Origin: a virus
Length of the DNA: 64,000 nt
Virus record (IMG/VR): IMGVR_UViG_3300043775_000927
Span: 1 to 64,000 of that record
Reading direction: 5' to 3' (one strand)
Shown: positions 1-8,684 of the stretch, in pieces
Numbering within the stretch: the stretch's first letter is position 1
How the letters are laid out: every line of letters begins with the position of its first letter
Notes under the pieces: generated by a model
The model's input: only the letters and a program-made list of their open reading frames with translations
Database searches by the model: none
What the model was told of the DNA's origin: nothing
Position numbers and translations under genes: made by a program

Positions 1-891
1 GACATTCGTGACGATCGTAAGTTCATGACGATGCTTGAAGACTATTGGCTACCACGCCGTGAAGGTGGTAGAGGTACGGAGGTTACTACCCTACCAGGTG
101 GCCAGACACTGGGACAAATGGACGACGTCCTATACTTCCAAAAGAAGTTTTTACAGGCGCTTAATGTTCCGGTGTCAAGACTTAATTCAGATGCTTTGTT
201 CTCTATCGGTAGAGCAACAGAAATTACAAGAGACGAACTTAAATTCGAGAAGTTTGTTGTTCGTCTAAGAAACAGATTCTCACAGTTGTTCCTAAAGCTA
301 CTTGAAAAGCAGTTAGTTCTTAAGGGTGTAACAACGGTTGATGATTGGAAAATGCTAGCAGCAAATATCCGTTTTGACTTCTCATCAGATAATTATTTTG
401 GCGAGCTTAAAGACGCTGAAATGCTTAATGGTAGAATTCAGCTTGCTGCTTCAATGCAACCAATCGCTGGTCAGTATTATTCACATCAGTGGATTCGTAA
501 GAATGTTCTTAAGCAGACTGATACTGATATGAAAGAACAAGACGGTCAGATTGGTAAGGAACAGAATTCTGGTGAATCTAGATGGATTAATCCAACTATT
601 CTCAGCAACGAACAAATGGCAATGCAAACTGATATGATGGAACAACAAGGACAGCAAGGATTGCAGCCTGGAGTTGAAGGACAAATGGGTGGACCAGACC
701 CAGAAACTCAGCAAAGAATTGAACAAGTTCGTCAGGCTGAAATTATCGTCGATCAGATGAAGAAAATGCCAAAGGGCAATAGAACTATGGCTGATGAAGC
801 CAAATATAAAGCGGCTGTTCAAGTTATCGCCAAGAATCCAGGTTTAACTACAAAGGCGCTAGCTGGTGGTGCGCCGCAACAACAACAGTAA
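1..891 (+). CDS. 20: Portal vertex protein gp20, C-terminal part (5' end outside window)
   Basis: The open frame runs from the first base of the window, so this is the C-terminal 296 residues of a longer protein. The opening (MLEDYW, RREGGRGTEV, then TLPGG and DDVLYFQKKFLQALNVP) is the conserved C-terminal region of T4 gp20. The portal forms the dodecameric ring at the special capsid vertex through which DNA is packaged and to which the neck and tail attach. The Gln/Met-rich tail (about residues 190-240) is low in complexity. gp67, gp21, gp22 and gp23 follow in the T4 order, which supports the call. Confidence 0.93.
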   Translation, partial: DIRDDRKFMTMLEDYWLPRREGGRGTEVTTLPGGQTLGQMDDVLYFQKKFLQALNVPVSRLNSDALFSIGRATEITRDELKFEKFVVRLRNRFSQLFLKLLEKQLVLKGVTTVDDWKMLAANIRFDFSSDNYFGELKDAEMLNGRIQLAASMQPIAGQYYSHQWIRKNVLKQTDTDMKEQDGQIGKEQNSGESRWINPTILSNEQMAMQTDMMEQQGQQGLQPGVEGQMGGPDPETQQRIEQVRQAEIIVDQMKKMPKGNRTMADEAKYKAAVQVIAKNPGLTTKALAGGAPQQQQ

Positions 892-902
892 GGTGAGATG
901 TA

Positions 903-1154
903 ATGTCAGAAGATAATAAATATGGAATAAATGATTTAATTTCTGCAGCTGTTCTTCAGAAACCATTAGAGTTCGAAACAGCGTTTGCTGATATTGTTAC
1001 TGATAGAATTAGAACTGCAGTAGAAAATAAAAAAATCGAAGTCGCTCAGCAGCTTTATAATTATGAACCAGAAGCTGAAAATGATGATGAGTTTGGCGCT
1101 GCTGATATGGACGTAGACAACTCAGAGGAAGAAGAAAATGGCGAAGCCGCTTAG
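903..1154 (+). CDS. 67: Prohead core protein, gp67-like
   Basis: 83 residues with a short helical N-terminal half and a very acidic C-terminal tail, the design of T4 gp67, a scaffold-core protein later degraded by the prohead protease. It sits immediately after the portal gene, exactly where T4 has gene 67. The ribosome-binding site AAGGTGAG lies before the ATG. Its last codons overlap the next gene by 17 bases. Sequence identity to T4 gp67 is weak by eye, so position and composition carry the assignment. Confidence 0.7.
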   Translation: MSEDNKYGINDLISAAVLQKPLEFETAFADIVTDRIRTAVENKKIEVAQQLYNYEPEAENDDEFGAADMDVDNSEEEENGEAA

Positions 1155-1920
1155 AGATATTACAAAGCATGGTGTAAATGCTAGTAAAGAAGTACCAAAC
1201 GATCTAACAAATCTCGCCATGTCACCTGAAGGTAACAAGGGTGAAATTGAGTTTGCAAAGAAACATAAAATTAGCAGAAAAGAAGATCCTGCTGGCAATG
1301 GCGACGAAGTGTTCAAAGGTAGTAACATAAAAGTTGCCAAATACGACAAGCAAGACGCTAAGGTTTACGAAGAAGCCGAAGAGGAGCTTGACGAAAAATA
1401 TTTGGGTTTTAAGAAGCTCAAAGCATCTATCGCTGCCAAAGGCGACGTTAGAGATCCAGGAGCCGTTGCTGCTGCTATTGGGCGTAAGAAATACGGCAAA
1501 GAAAAGTTTCAGGCAGCTGCTGCCAAGGGTAAAAAGTTAAGAGAAGCAACCTCTAAGTGCAATCATACTGGTCTTGGCGTTATGTGCGAAATGCATGGCA
1601 CAGAAAAATGCCCTCCAGGTATTGAACCAAAAGACATTCCAAAGTTTGGTCAGAAAGTTTTACTAGACAAAAAAGCAACTGTTAAAGAAGAAGTTATCAG
1701 CGAAGTCGCTCCGCCAAATCCAAAGATTGAAGCATGGGTTAAGGCCAACAAAGAGCGTTTCGTAAAAGAATATGGTAAAGAAAAAGGCACTCAGGTTCTT
1801 TATGCCAAAGCGTGGAAAATGCATGGTCAGTCAGAATCAGGTTCTGCAACAAATACAGATTATACTGGACCAGGAGCCTCTGGATGGACAACTGGTAGAT
1901 TAGATGTGGGGACTCTATAA
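1138..1920 (+). CDS. Head-region structural protein of unknown function (gp68 position)
   Basis: 260 residues, Lys/Glu/Ala-rich. A central segment (about 100-135) has the motif DPGAVAAAIGRKKYGKEKF, and a later segment (about 196-230) has WVKANKERF...AKAWKMHG. I recognise both as recurring short modules in virion proteins of T4-like phages. Between them lies a Cys/His cluster (C, H, C, H, C at about residues 140-160) that could bind zinc. The C-terminus is Gly/Thr-rich. It occupies the place of T4 gene 68 between gp67 and gp21, but I see no clear gp68 similarity. The start overlaps gp67 and the stop overlaps the next ATG (TAATG), so translation is probably coupled. Confidence 0.6.
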   Translation: MAKPLRDITKHGVNASKEVPNDLTNLAMSPEGNKGEIEFAKKHKISRKEDPAGNGDEVFKGSNIKVAKYDKQDAKVYEEAEEELDEKYLGFKKLKASIAAKGDVRDPGAVAAAIGRKKYGKEKFQAAAAKGKKLREATSKCNHTGLGVMCEMHGTEKCPPGIEPKDIPKFGQKVLLDKKATVKEEVISEVAPPNPKIEAWVKANKERFVKEYGKEKGTQVLYAKAWKMHGQSESGSATNTDYTGPGASGWTTGRLDVGTL

Positions 1921-2165
1921 TGTTTATTAAATTACTTGGCGCCGAAAGAGCAATTACTACAGCAAACAATTTTGGCAACACTGCAAATCTTTGTAGAGTT
2001 GTAAACCCAACTACTGCTGCTGTTCTTAATATTGCATATGCTAATGGTGTTGTATATGCTAACACAACGGTTACAAATACAGCTCCAATTTATGTTGTTA
2101 AATCATTAACAGATACACTTCAAGGTACTGGTTTATTAGCAACTCCAGTAGCATACAGAGGATAA
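1920..2165 (+). CDS. Small conserved head-region protein, function unknown
   Basis: 81 residues starting MFIKLLGAERAITTANNFGNT, rich in Ala, Thr, Val and Asn with no charged tail. It looks like a small beta-rich virion or decoration-type protein. Its ATG overlaps the preceding stop (TAATG). It lies between structural genes and just before the prohead protease, which suggests a virion role, but no domain can be named. Confidence 0.55.
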   Translation: MFIKLLGAERAITTANNFGNTANLCRVVNPTTAAVLNIAYANGVVYANTTVTNTAPIYVVKSLTDTLQGTGLLATPVAYRG

Positions 2166-2168
2166 GAG

Positions 2169-2837
2169 ATGAAACTCATCGCCGAATTAAACGAAGATAC
2201 TCAATATATTACTGAGAGATCTGAAGACGGTAAAAGAAGCCATTATATTACTGGTCGTTTCATGACCGCTGAAGAAAAGAATAAGAATGGTAGAATGTAT
2301 AAAAAGGATATTCTAGAAAATGAAGTTTCTAGATATCTCAGAGAAGTTGTTCAGGCCAAAAGAGCTTTCGGCGAATTGAATCATCCTTCAGGACCAACAA
2401 TTAACCTAGACCGTGTTTCACATATCATTACAGAACTATCATGGGATGGTAACTACGTAAACGGTAAAGCCAAAATTACATCAACTCCAATGGGTGAAAT
2501 TGCTAGAGGTCTCCTTGAATCAGGTGGACAGCTTGGTGTTTCTACACGTGGTATGGGTTCTTTGAAAGAAGAAAAAGGTGTAATGGTTGTTCAATCCGAT
2601 TTCAAACTTTCAACAGTTGATATTGTTTCTGACCCTAGTGGTCCTGGTTGCTTCGTAAATGGTATTATGGAAAACGTTGAGTGGATTTACGATCCAGTCA
2701 AGAACACATGGCATGAAGAAAAACTTCATGAAATTAAAAAGACTGTTCATAAGATTTCAAAAGCGCAGTTAGAAGAAAAGAAACTTGCTATATTTGAAGC
2801 ATATCTTACTTCTTTAGCAAAATCTAAATTTTTATAA
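2169..2837 (+). CDS. 21: Prohead core serine protease gp21
   Basis: 222 residues of the T4 gp21 family of herpesvirus-like prohead proteases, which cleave scaffold and capsid proteins during head maturation. Visible catalytic elements are GELNHP with His72, the GVSTRG loop with nucleophile Ser125, and an acidic STVDIVSDPSGPGC segment (Asp151/Asp155). The C-terminal helix is Lys/Glu-rich. The ribosome-binding site GAGGATAAGAG precedes the ATG. Its substrates probably include gp22, gp23 and perhaps the HExxH virion protein at 60810-61361. Confidence 0.92.
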   Translation: MKLIAELNEDTQYITERSEDGKRSHYITGRFMTAEEKNKNGRMYKKDILENEVSRYLREVVQAKRAFGELNHPSGPTINLDRVSHIITELSWDGNYVNGKAKITSTPMGEIARGLLESGGQLGVSTRGMGSLKEEKGVMVVQSDFKLSTVDIVSDPSGPGCFVNGIMENVEWIYDPVKNTWHEEKLHEIKKTVHKISKAQLEEKKLAIFEAYLTSLAKSKFL

Positions 2838-2840
2838 ATA
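2833..2840 (+). promoter_or_regulatory. T4-type late promoter (TATAAATA) for gp22
   Basis: Exact TATAAATA, the -10-only late promoter recognised by gp55-containing RNA polymerase. It lies 33 bases before the gp22 ATG and overlaps the last codons of gp21. Confidence 0.75.
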
Positions 2841-2872
2841 TATGTAAATTTCACTAATAGGAGACTATTTCA

Positions 2873-4015
2873 ATGGATAACCAAGAATTCGATCTTGAAG
2901 ATGTTGCTAACCTAGAGGATACTGCTGTATCCGAGGCAAAGCACGAAGAGGAAGAAGAAGAGGAAGAAGAGTCTTCTAAGTCTGAAAAGAAGGACAAGAA
3001 AGACAAGAAAGAAAAGATGGACGAGGAAACACTCGCTGCATCTTCACTTCATCCAAAGGCTCGTGGTTCAGAAGCTATGCCAAAGCTAAAGGCAATGACT
3101 GGCGTTATGAATGTCATGGCTGGTATGGGTAATTCTGACCTAATCAATTTCTTCAATCAGGTTCAGGCTCAGTTTGGTCCAGGTAAGGATCATGGTGTTG
3201 GCGATAAGTCAGCACAGAATCAGTCATCAATTGACATGACTACTGGTTCAGGTCCAAAGACTCGTGATGCTATGCCAAAGCTAAACGTCAAGGAAGACAT
3301 TGAAGAAATGTTCAATGGCCAGGATCTTTCCGAAGAATTTAAAGAAAACATTTCTACACTATTCGAAGCTGCAGTTTCAGCAAGAACTATTCTTGAGACT
3401 ACTCGTCTTGAAGAAGAATTCGAAACTAAGCTACAGGAAGAAATCGCTAACTTCAATGAAGAAGTAACTTCAAAGCTCGACACATATCTTGATTATTGTG
3501 TTGAAAACTGGATGAAGGAAAATGAAGTAGCTATTGAATCAACTCTACGCAACGAACTCGCAGAAGAATTCGTTGATGGATTGAAGAGCCTATTCGCTGA
3601 GCATTACATCAATGTTCCAGAGAATAAGGTTGACGTTCTAGAGGCAATGGCCGAGAAGGTTGCTGCTCTCGAAGAAAAGATGAATGAAATAATTTCTGAA
3701 AATGTTGAGCTAAAGAATAATTTGCTAGTTTCATCTGCAAATGAAATCTTTGAGAACATTTCTTCTGATCTTGCACTGACTCAGAGAGAAAAGTTCGCTG
3801 CTCTAGCAGAGGGAATTGAGTTCGACGGCGATCTAGAAGTTTTCGAAAAGAAGCTAATGATCGTTAAGGAGAACTACTTCAAGAATGACGCTACTGTAAG
3901 TTCTTCAAACATTGAAGAAGAAACTTTTGAAGGCGAGATTAATGAATCTGTTGTTAACGTTGATCCTTCGGTCAGCCGTTACGTTCAGGCTCTCGCAAGA
4001 ACAGTTAAAAAGTAA
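2873..4015 (+). CDS. 22: Major prohead scaffold protein gp22
   Basis: 380 residues with an N-terminal acidic run (Glu tract about residues 25-34), a Lys-rich patch, and long helical, Glu-rich coiled-coil segments through about residues 130-350. This is the composition of T4 gp22, the main core protein of the prohead, later cut up by gp21. It lies between gp21 and gp23 as in T4, with its own TATAAATA late promoter and an AGGAG ribosome-binding site. The sequence is largely low in complexity, so the call rests on composition and synteny. Confidence 0.85.
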   Translation: MDNQEFDLEDVANLEDTAVSEAKHEEEEEEEEESSKSEKKDKKDKKEKMDEETLAASSLHPKARGSEAMPKLKAMTGVMNVMAGMGNSDLINFFNQVQAQFGPGKDHGVGDKSAQNQSSIDMTTGSGPKTRDAMPKLNVKEDIEEMFNGQDLSEEFKENISTLFEAAVSARTILETTRLEEEFETKLQEEIANFNEEVTSKLDTYLDYCVENWMKENEVAIESTLRNELAEEFVDGLKSLFAEHYINVPENKVDVLEAMAEKVAALEEKMNEIISENVELKNNLLVSSANEIFENISSDLALTQREKFAALAEGIEFDGDLEVFEKKLMIVKENYFKNDATVSSSNIEEETFEGEINESVVNVDPSVSRYVQALARTVKK

Positions 4016-4020
4016 TATAT

Positions 4021-4028
4021 TATAAATA
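4021..4028 (+). promoter_or_regulatory. T4-type late promoter (TATAAATA) for gp23
   Basis: Exact TATAAATA in the gp22-gp23 spacer, 34 bases before the capsid ATG. It probably drives the very high late expression of the major capsid gene, which ends at a strong terminator. Confidence 0.85.
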
Positions 4029-4061
4029 GAAAAGATATTTATTTCTTAGAAAGGAAAACAA

Positions 4062-5450
4062 ATGTATCTAGCTGAGGAAATTCAAAACAAGTGGGCACCA
4101 GTTCTTGACCACGACGCTCTTGGTACCATTAAGGACCAGCACCGCCGTTCAGTAACTGCAGTTATGCTCGAGAACACAGAGAAGGCTCTTCGTGAGTCAG
4201 CTTCACATGGTCAGTATCAGACTCTAACTGAAACTGATTCATTCGTTCATAACAACCTAATGGGCGCTTCATCTTCAACTCAGGGAACTGGTGGTATCGA
4301 TACTTTCGATCCTGTCCTAATTTCTCTAGTTCGTCGTGCAATGCCTAACCTAATTGCTTACGATATCTGCGGCGTTCAGCCAATGACTGGTCCAACTGGA
4401 CTTATCTTCGCAATGCGTTCACGTTATGCTACTGGCGGAAACTCTTCAGTCCAGTCATTCAACAACTCCGGCGCAGAAACATTCTACAACGAAGTTAACA
4501 CTCAGTTCTCATCTGTTACTTCAGGAGCTAACACTCTTGGTCAGAAGCATGTTGGTACCATCCCAGGTGCTACTAACACTTCACCACTAACAGCTGTTAA
4601 CACTTATAACACTGGTTACGGTATGTCAACATTCCAGGCTGAAGCCCTAGGAACTGATGCCAATACTGCATTCCCAGAAATGGCTTTCTCAATCGAGAAG
4701 GTTACTGTATCAGCTAACACTCGTGCTCTAAAGGCAGAGTACACTATGGAACTAGCTCAGGATCTTAAGGCTATCCATGGTCTAGACGCTGAAACAGAAC
4801 TAGCAAACATTCTATCAGCTGAAATCCTAGCCGAAATCAACCGTGAAGTTGTTCGTACTATCAACATCACTGCTGAAGCTGGCGCTCAGGAAAACACAAC
4901 TACTCCAGGTATCTTCGATCTTGATACTGATTCAAACGGTCGTTGGTCAGTTGAGAAGTTCAAGGGTCTTATGTTCCAGCTAGAACGTGAAGCCAATGCT
5001 ATCGCCAAGCAGACTCGTCGTGGTAAGGGTAACATCGTTATCTGTTCTTCAGACGTTGCTTCTGCTCTACAGATGGCTGGTGTTCTAGACTACACTCCTG
5101 CCCTTAACTCAAACAACCTACAGGTTGACGATACAGGTAATACCTTCGCTGGTATCCTAAACGGACGTCTAAAGGTTTATATCGATCCATACGCTCTAGG
5201 TGGTAACTACCTAACAGTCGGCTATAAGGGTTCATCAGCATTCGACGCTGGTCTATTCTACTGCCCATACGTTCCACTACAGATGGTACGTGCTGTTGAC
5301 CAGTCATCATTCCAGCCAAAGATCGGCTTTAAGACTCGTTACGGCATGGTTGCAAACCCATTCGCCGAAGGTACTAACCAGGGTCTTGGACGTCGTGCTA
5401 TCAGCACTAACAAGTACTACCGTCGTCTTATCGTTAACAACCTTATGTAA
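4062..5450 (+). CDS. 23: Major capsid protein gp23
   Basis: 462 residues of the T4 gp23 family (HK97 fold). The segment VRRAMPNLIAYDICGVQPMTGPTG (from about residue 90) is the family signature. T4 gp23 is cut by gp21 after a [LI]-x-E motif; here LTE ends at residue 57, so the mature protein would start near 58, just before NNLMGASSS (64-72) and GGIDTFDPVL (77-86). Codon use is visibly biased to C-ending codons (AAC, TTC, TAC), typical of a highly expressed phage gene. Transcription ends at the hairpin at 5482-5506. Confidence 0.97.
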   Translation: MYLAEEIQNKWAPVLDHDALGTIKDQHRRSVTAVMLENTEKALRESASHGQYQTLTETDSFVHNNLMGASSSTQGTGGIDTFDPVLISLVRRAMPNLIAYDICGVQPMTGPTGLIFAMRSRYATGGNSSVQSFNNSGAETFYNEVNTQFSSVTSGANTLGQKHVGTIPGATNTSPLTAVNTYNTGYGMSTFQAEALGTDANTAFPEMAFSIEKVTVSANTRALKAEYTMELAQDLKAIHGLDAETELANILSAEILAEINREVVRTINITAEAGAQENTTTPGIFDLDTDSNGRWSVEKFKGLMFQLEREANAIAKQTRRGKGNIVICSSDVASALQMAGVLDYTPALNSNNLQVDDTGNTFAGILNGRLKVYIDPYALGGNYLTVGYKGSSAFDAGLFYCPYVPLQMVRAVDQSSFQPKIGFKTRYGMVANPFAEGTNQGLGRRAISTNKYYRRLIVNNLM

Positions 5451-5481
5451 GAACCACATAAGCAAGGTGGCGAAAAACTTA

Positions 5482-5506
5482 GGGGGAGCTTCGGCTCCCC
5501 CTTTTT
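5482..5506 (+). terminator. Rho-independent terminator after gp23
   Basis: A perfect 8-bp hairpin GGGGGAGC-TTCG-GCTCCCCC followed by TTTTT. It also separates the rightward capsid gene from the leftward dioxygenase gene that ends at 5505. The same core occurs after gp45 at 20662. Confidence 0.95.
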
Positions 5507-6116
5507 AGTATATAAAGGTTGAATAAGAAAATCTTCCCATCCTATTGAATGGTGTTTTGTCTTTCATAATTACTGGCTCTACTGTATGCATAGCCTTTGA
5601 CGGAAATAATATCCCTGAATTATTTTTAATTTCTACCCGATAATCAATATCGTTCAGAATCAAATCTCCTCCAGTAAATTGTTTTGGTTCTTTGAACAGC
5701 CAAAATATAAAAGTAAATTCACTAGCGTCTCTGTGTGTTAAGTAATAATCATTATCTTGATAGTAGCTAAACAGAGTCCTAGTATTATAAAAGTTCTTCG
5801 AAAAGAATTCAAAATTGTTATCCTTTTCGTTTAATTCAGAAAAAGGAAGATACTCGAATTGTTTACTTGATAACCTCAGGTAATTTGAAAACTTCATAGG
5901 TTCAGAGTAGATATCTTCCAAGAATAATCCTTTGTTAGTTTTTAAAAGATTACCCTCTTTATCTCGTGCAGCGCCAGAATTAGCAGTCAATTCTAATTTC
6001 TTTTCATCGCATAAGAATATGCATTCTTTGTATATGGTTTGTAGTTCTTCATCGTCGTAAATATTTTCATATAGGACGAAAGAAAATTTGTCAGTTTTTA
6101 GATGATTAAAGTCCAT
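5505..6116 (-). CDS. 2-oxoglutarate/Fe(II)-dependent oxygenase-like protein
   Basis: 203 residues with the prolyl-hydroxylase-like double-stranded beta-helix signature: an HxD pair at His128/Asp130 (THRDAS), a distal His177 (AMHTVEP) and Arg195 for the 2-oxoglutarate carboxylate (GRFSYSTF). A longer frame to 6239 exists, but it would overlap gp19; the ATG at 6116 has a GAGG ribosome-binding site and no overlap. It is the only leftward gene among the rightward head and tail genes, so it is a probable insertion. One of five such proteins in the window; the substrate is unknown. Confidence 0.8.
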   Translation of the reverse strand: MDFNHLKTDKFSFVLYENIYDDEELQTIYKECIFLCDEKKLELTANSGAARDKEGNLLKTNKGLFLEDIYSEPMKFSNYLRLSSKQFEYLPFSELNEKDNNFEFFSKNFYNTRTLFSYYQDNDYYLTHRDASEFTFIFWLFKEPKQFTGGDLILNDIDYRVEIKNNSGILFPSKAMHTVEPVIMKDKTPFNRMGRFSYSTFIY

Positions 6117-6126
6117 TATATCCTCA

Positions 6127-6134
6127 TATAAATA
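6127..6134 (+). promoter_or_regulatory. T4-type late promoter (TATAAATA) for the tail tube-like gene
   Basis: Exact TATAAATA in the 34-base divergent spacer, 24 bases before the ATG at 6151. Confidence 0.8.
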
Positions 6135-6150
6135 GTAGAAAGGAGTTAAA

Positions 6151-6672
6151 ATGACAGCGATAGATAACACACCATCTAATAAAAACTTTCTAAGTCCTCT
6201 GAATTTCAAGTTCACGATTAAGAAAGCACCGCATGTCAACTTCTTTATTCAGAAAGTTAATATACCAGACCTAAGTTTAAAGCCTGTTATCACATCAAAC
6301 CCAATGGTCGTTATACCGCAAATTGGGGATCACTTAGATTACGGTTTACTTAATATTACTTTTAAGGTCGACGAAGATCTACAAAATTATCTAGAGCTTC
6401 ATAATTGGATGAAGGCTCTTGGTAAGCCTAAAGATTTTGTTGAAAGAAAGGCTATCAGAGAAAACCCTTCTTATACAGGAGATGGCGAAACTTCGGATAT
6501 TTCTCTTATGGTTCTTTCTTCTACAAAAATGGCTAATTATGAAATCGTATTCACAGATGCACATCCAACAAGTTTGACTGGTGCAGTTTTCAATACAACG
6601 GACGACGATGTTAATTATATCGAAGCGTCTGCTACATTTAAATATACTTATTACGACATTAATAACGTATAA
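6151..6672 (+). CDS. Tail tube protein-like (gp19-type)
   Basis: 173 residues in the pattern of tail tube-like proteins of marine T4-like phages: FLSPLNFKFTIKKAPHVNFFIQKVNIPDLS near the N-terminus, then VPxxGDxLDYG-like and VDEDLQNYLELHNWMKALGKP segments, ending in a beta-rich domain. Tail tube subunits stack as hexameric rings inside the sheath and conduct DNA. A late promoter and a GGAG-like site precede it. T4 gp54, a tube-related baseplate protein, shares the fold and is an alternative. Confidence 0.65.
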   Translation: MTAIDNTPSNKNFLSPLNFKFTIKKAPHVNFFIQKVNIPDLSLKPVITSNPMVVIPQIGDHLDYGLLNITFKVDEDLQNYLELHNWMKALGKPKDFVERKAIRENPSYTGDGETSDISLMVLSSTKMANYEIVFTDAHPTSLTGAVFNTTDDDVNYIEASATFKYTYYDINNV

Positions 6673-6677
6673 AGATC

Positions 6678-6706
6678 TTTACTTTTTTCCAGAATTATAG
6701 TATACT
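6678..6706 (+). promoter_or_regulatory. Sigma70-like promoter upstream of uvsY
   Basis: TTTACT, 17-base spacer, TATACT; start of transcription would fall near 6713, about 24 bases before the uvsY ATG. It would serve uvsY, uvsW and gene 55. Confidence 0.55.
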
Positions 6707-6736
6707 ATTGACAGTTTAAAAGTCAAAGGCGATAAT

Positions 6737-7171
6737 ATGAAGATTGATGAAATTTTTGAGCAGTGGGAAAAAGACACTCAGGTCGATAAGACCGAGCTAG
6801 GGGATGCTTCTTTAGACACCCCTAAACTCCACCATAAATATTTTCAAATTCTAGTTAAAGAAAGATTAACTCTTCGCAAATACGAAGCAGAGTTAAAACA
6901 ACTCAAGCTAGACAAATACGAATTTTTAACGCAAGGTCCAAACGAAGAGACAAAAGATAAAGGCTGGAGATTACCAGCAAGAGGAATGGTCCTTAAAGGC
7001 GATATTCCTATGTATCTTGATGCTGATGATGATATCATTAACATTACCTTGAAAGTTGGATTACAGCAAGAAAAAATAGAACTACTTGAATCAATCATTA
7101 AACTTGTTATGAATAGAAATTATATCATTCGTAATGCAATTGATTGGCAGAAGTTCACTATGGGAGCATAA
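6737..7171 (+). CDS. uvsY: UvsY recombination mediator
   Basis: 144 residues, mostly helical and charged. In T4, UvsY loads the UvsX recombinase onto single-stranded DNA coated with gp32. The length matches T4 UvsY (137 residues), and the gene lies directly before the UvsW helicase as in T4. The N-terminal EDT..D.T.L pattern and C-terminal hydrophobic helix (LLESIIKLVMNRNYIIRNAI) fit the family. The stop overlaps the uvsW start (TAATG). Confidence 0.8.
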   Translation: MKIDEIFEQWEKDTQVDKTELGDASLDTPKLHHKYFQILVKERLTLRKYEAELKQLKLDKYEFLTQGPNEETKDKGWRLPARGMVLKGDIPMYLDADDDIINITLKVGLQQEKIELLESIIKLVMNRNYIIRNAIDWQKFTMGA

Positions 7172-8625
7172 TGGTAGATATTATCCAGGTCGAGAAATGC
7201 GACGAGACTTACATCAAGGTTAAATGCGAACCTAGTATTATGATGGAGATGAGTGACTTCTTCACCTTCTCTGTTCCAGGAGCGCAGTTCACTCCAAAGT
7301 TTAGAGCTAAAGTTTGGGACGGTAAGATTCGTTTGCTCAACACTATGACTGGACTTATCTATCATGGTTTGCTTTCTTACATCGAAGAATTCTGTCACAA
7401 AAGAGAATATCAAATAGAATATCTTTCTGATTTTTCTACAGAAGAATTTTCTATCAAAGAAGCAAAAGAATTTATCCAAAGACTAAAACCAACATTTCAA
7501 CCAAGAGATTATCAGTTAGATGCATTCGTGCATGCAGTAAGAGAACGTAGATCACTATTACTATCACCAACTGCTTCTGGTAAATCGTTTATCATTTATT
7601 TGCTTGTGAGGTATTATGCGAAAAGAACTCTCATTATTGTACCAACTACTTCTCTTGTTAGTCAGCTTTCCTCTGATTTTGCTGATTATGGTTTCGACTC
7701 TTCCACTTACGTACATCGTGTATACGCTGGAAAAGATAAGGTCACAAAACGACCAATCACAATCACAACTTGGCAGAGCATATACAAGTTACCTAAAGAA
7801 TTCTTTAATAACTTTGATGTTGTCATCGGAGACGAGGCTCATCTCTTCAAAGCAAAATCTCTTACTTCTATACTTGCTAAACTCTCCGGATGTCGCTATC
7901 GTTTTGGACTTACCGGAACACTGGATGGTAGCCAAACCCACCGCCTCGTCCTTGAAGGGCTCTTTGGGCCAGTCAGAAAAGTCATCTCAACAGCAGAGCT
8001 AATTGAGAAGAAGCATCTTGCAGATTTTAATATTAAAGGTATTGTTCTAACATATCCTGATGATATTAGAAAGATGATTGCTCGTTCGAACAAGTATCAA
8101 GCAGAGCTAGATTATATTGTAAGATGCGAAGCAAGAAATAAATTTATTAAAAACTTAGCATTATCTTTAGAAGGTAATACTCTGATACTATTTCAATTCG
8201 TTGAAAAGCATGGTAAAGATCTCTATGAGAAGATTCTCTCAGAAGCAGGAGATCGTAAGATTTTCTTCGTTCATGGTTCAGTCGATGGCGAAGAAAGAGA
8301 AGAAATTAGGAGGATTGTTGAAAATGAGTCTAATGCTATTATCGTCGCTAGTGTTGGTACTTTTTCTACCGGAGTCAATATTAAGAATCTCCATTCTATT
8401 ATTTTTGCTAGCCCAAGTAAGTCTCGCATCAGGAATCTACAGTCAATTGGCCGTGGACTACGTAAGTCTGATACGAAAACTGCTGCTACCTTATATGATA
8501 TAGCAGATGATATGTCTTGGAAATCAAAGAAGAACTTTACTCTTTTGCACTTCATGGAACGAGTAAAGATATACAATGAAGAGAAGTTTAAGTATAAACT
8601 CTATAAAGTAGAACTAAAGCTTTAA
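7171..8625 (+). CDS. uvsW: UvsW recombination/repair helicase
   Basis: 484 residues, a superfamily 2 helicase. The N-terminal about 110 residues form the double-stranded-DNA-binding domain (KFRAKVWDGKIRLL). Walker A is SPTASGKS (132-139), the DEAH box is at 221-224, motif III is GLTGT, and motif VI is QSIGRGLRKS. UvsW unwinds branched DNA and R-loops and shifts replication from origin-dependent to recombination-dependent initiation. The frame opens earlier at a TTG (7144), but the ATG at 7171 couples to the uvsY stop and has GGGAG upstream. Confidence 0.93.
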   Translation: MVDIIQVEKCDETYIKVKCEPSIMMEMSDFFTFSVPGAQFTPKFRAKVWDGKIRLLNTMTGLIYHGLLSYIEEFCHKREYQIEYLSDFSTEEFSIKEAKEFIQRLKPTFQPRDYQLDAFVHAVRERRSLLLSPTASGKSFIIYLLVRYYAKRTLIIVPTTSLVSQLSSDFADYGFDSSTYVHRVYAGKDKVTKRPITITTWQSIYKLPKEFFNNFDVVIGDEAHLFKAKSLTSILAKLSGCRYRFGLTGTLDGSQTHRLVLEGLFGPVRKVISTAELIEKKHLADFNIKGIVLTYPDDIRKMIARSNKYQAELDYIVRCEARNKFIKNLALSLEGNTLILFQFVEKHGKDLYEKILSEAGDRKIFFVHGSVDGEEREEIRRIVENESNAIIVASVGTFSTGVNIKNLHSIIFASPSKSRIRNLQSIGRGLRKSDTKTAATLYDIADDMSWKSKKNFTLLHFMERVKIYNEEKFKYKLYKVELKL

Positions 8626-8684
8626 TATTCAACTCTGGCACTAGTGATTATACCTGTGTCTTGAAAAATGTCAAGGAATATATT

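Noticed and set aside
6117-6239. Longer form of the dioxygenase at 5505
   Set aside because: It would overlap gp19 and its late promoter, and the extra residues are hydrophobic and unlike the family; the ATG at 6116 has a good site.
6708-6736. TTGACA-17-GATAAT directly before the uvsY ATG
   Set aside because: The start would fall within uvsY; the TTTACT-17-TATACT pair at 6678-6706 fits better.
7144-7170. N-terminal extension of UvsW from a TTG
   Set aside because: It overlaps uvsY, and the ATG at 7171 has GGGAG and a TAATG coupling; the extension has no UvsW similarity.
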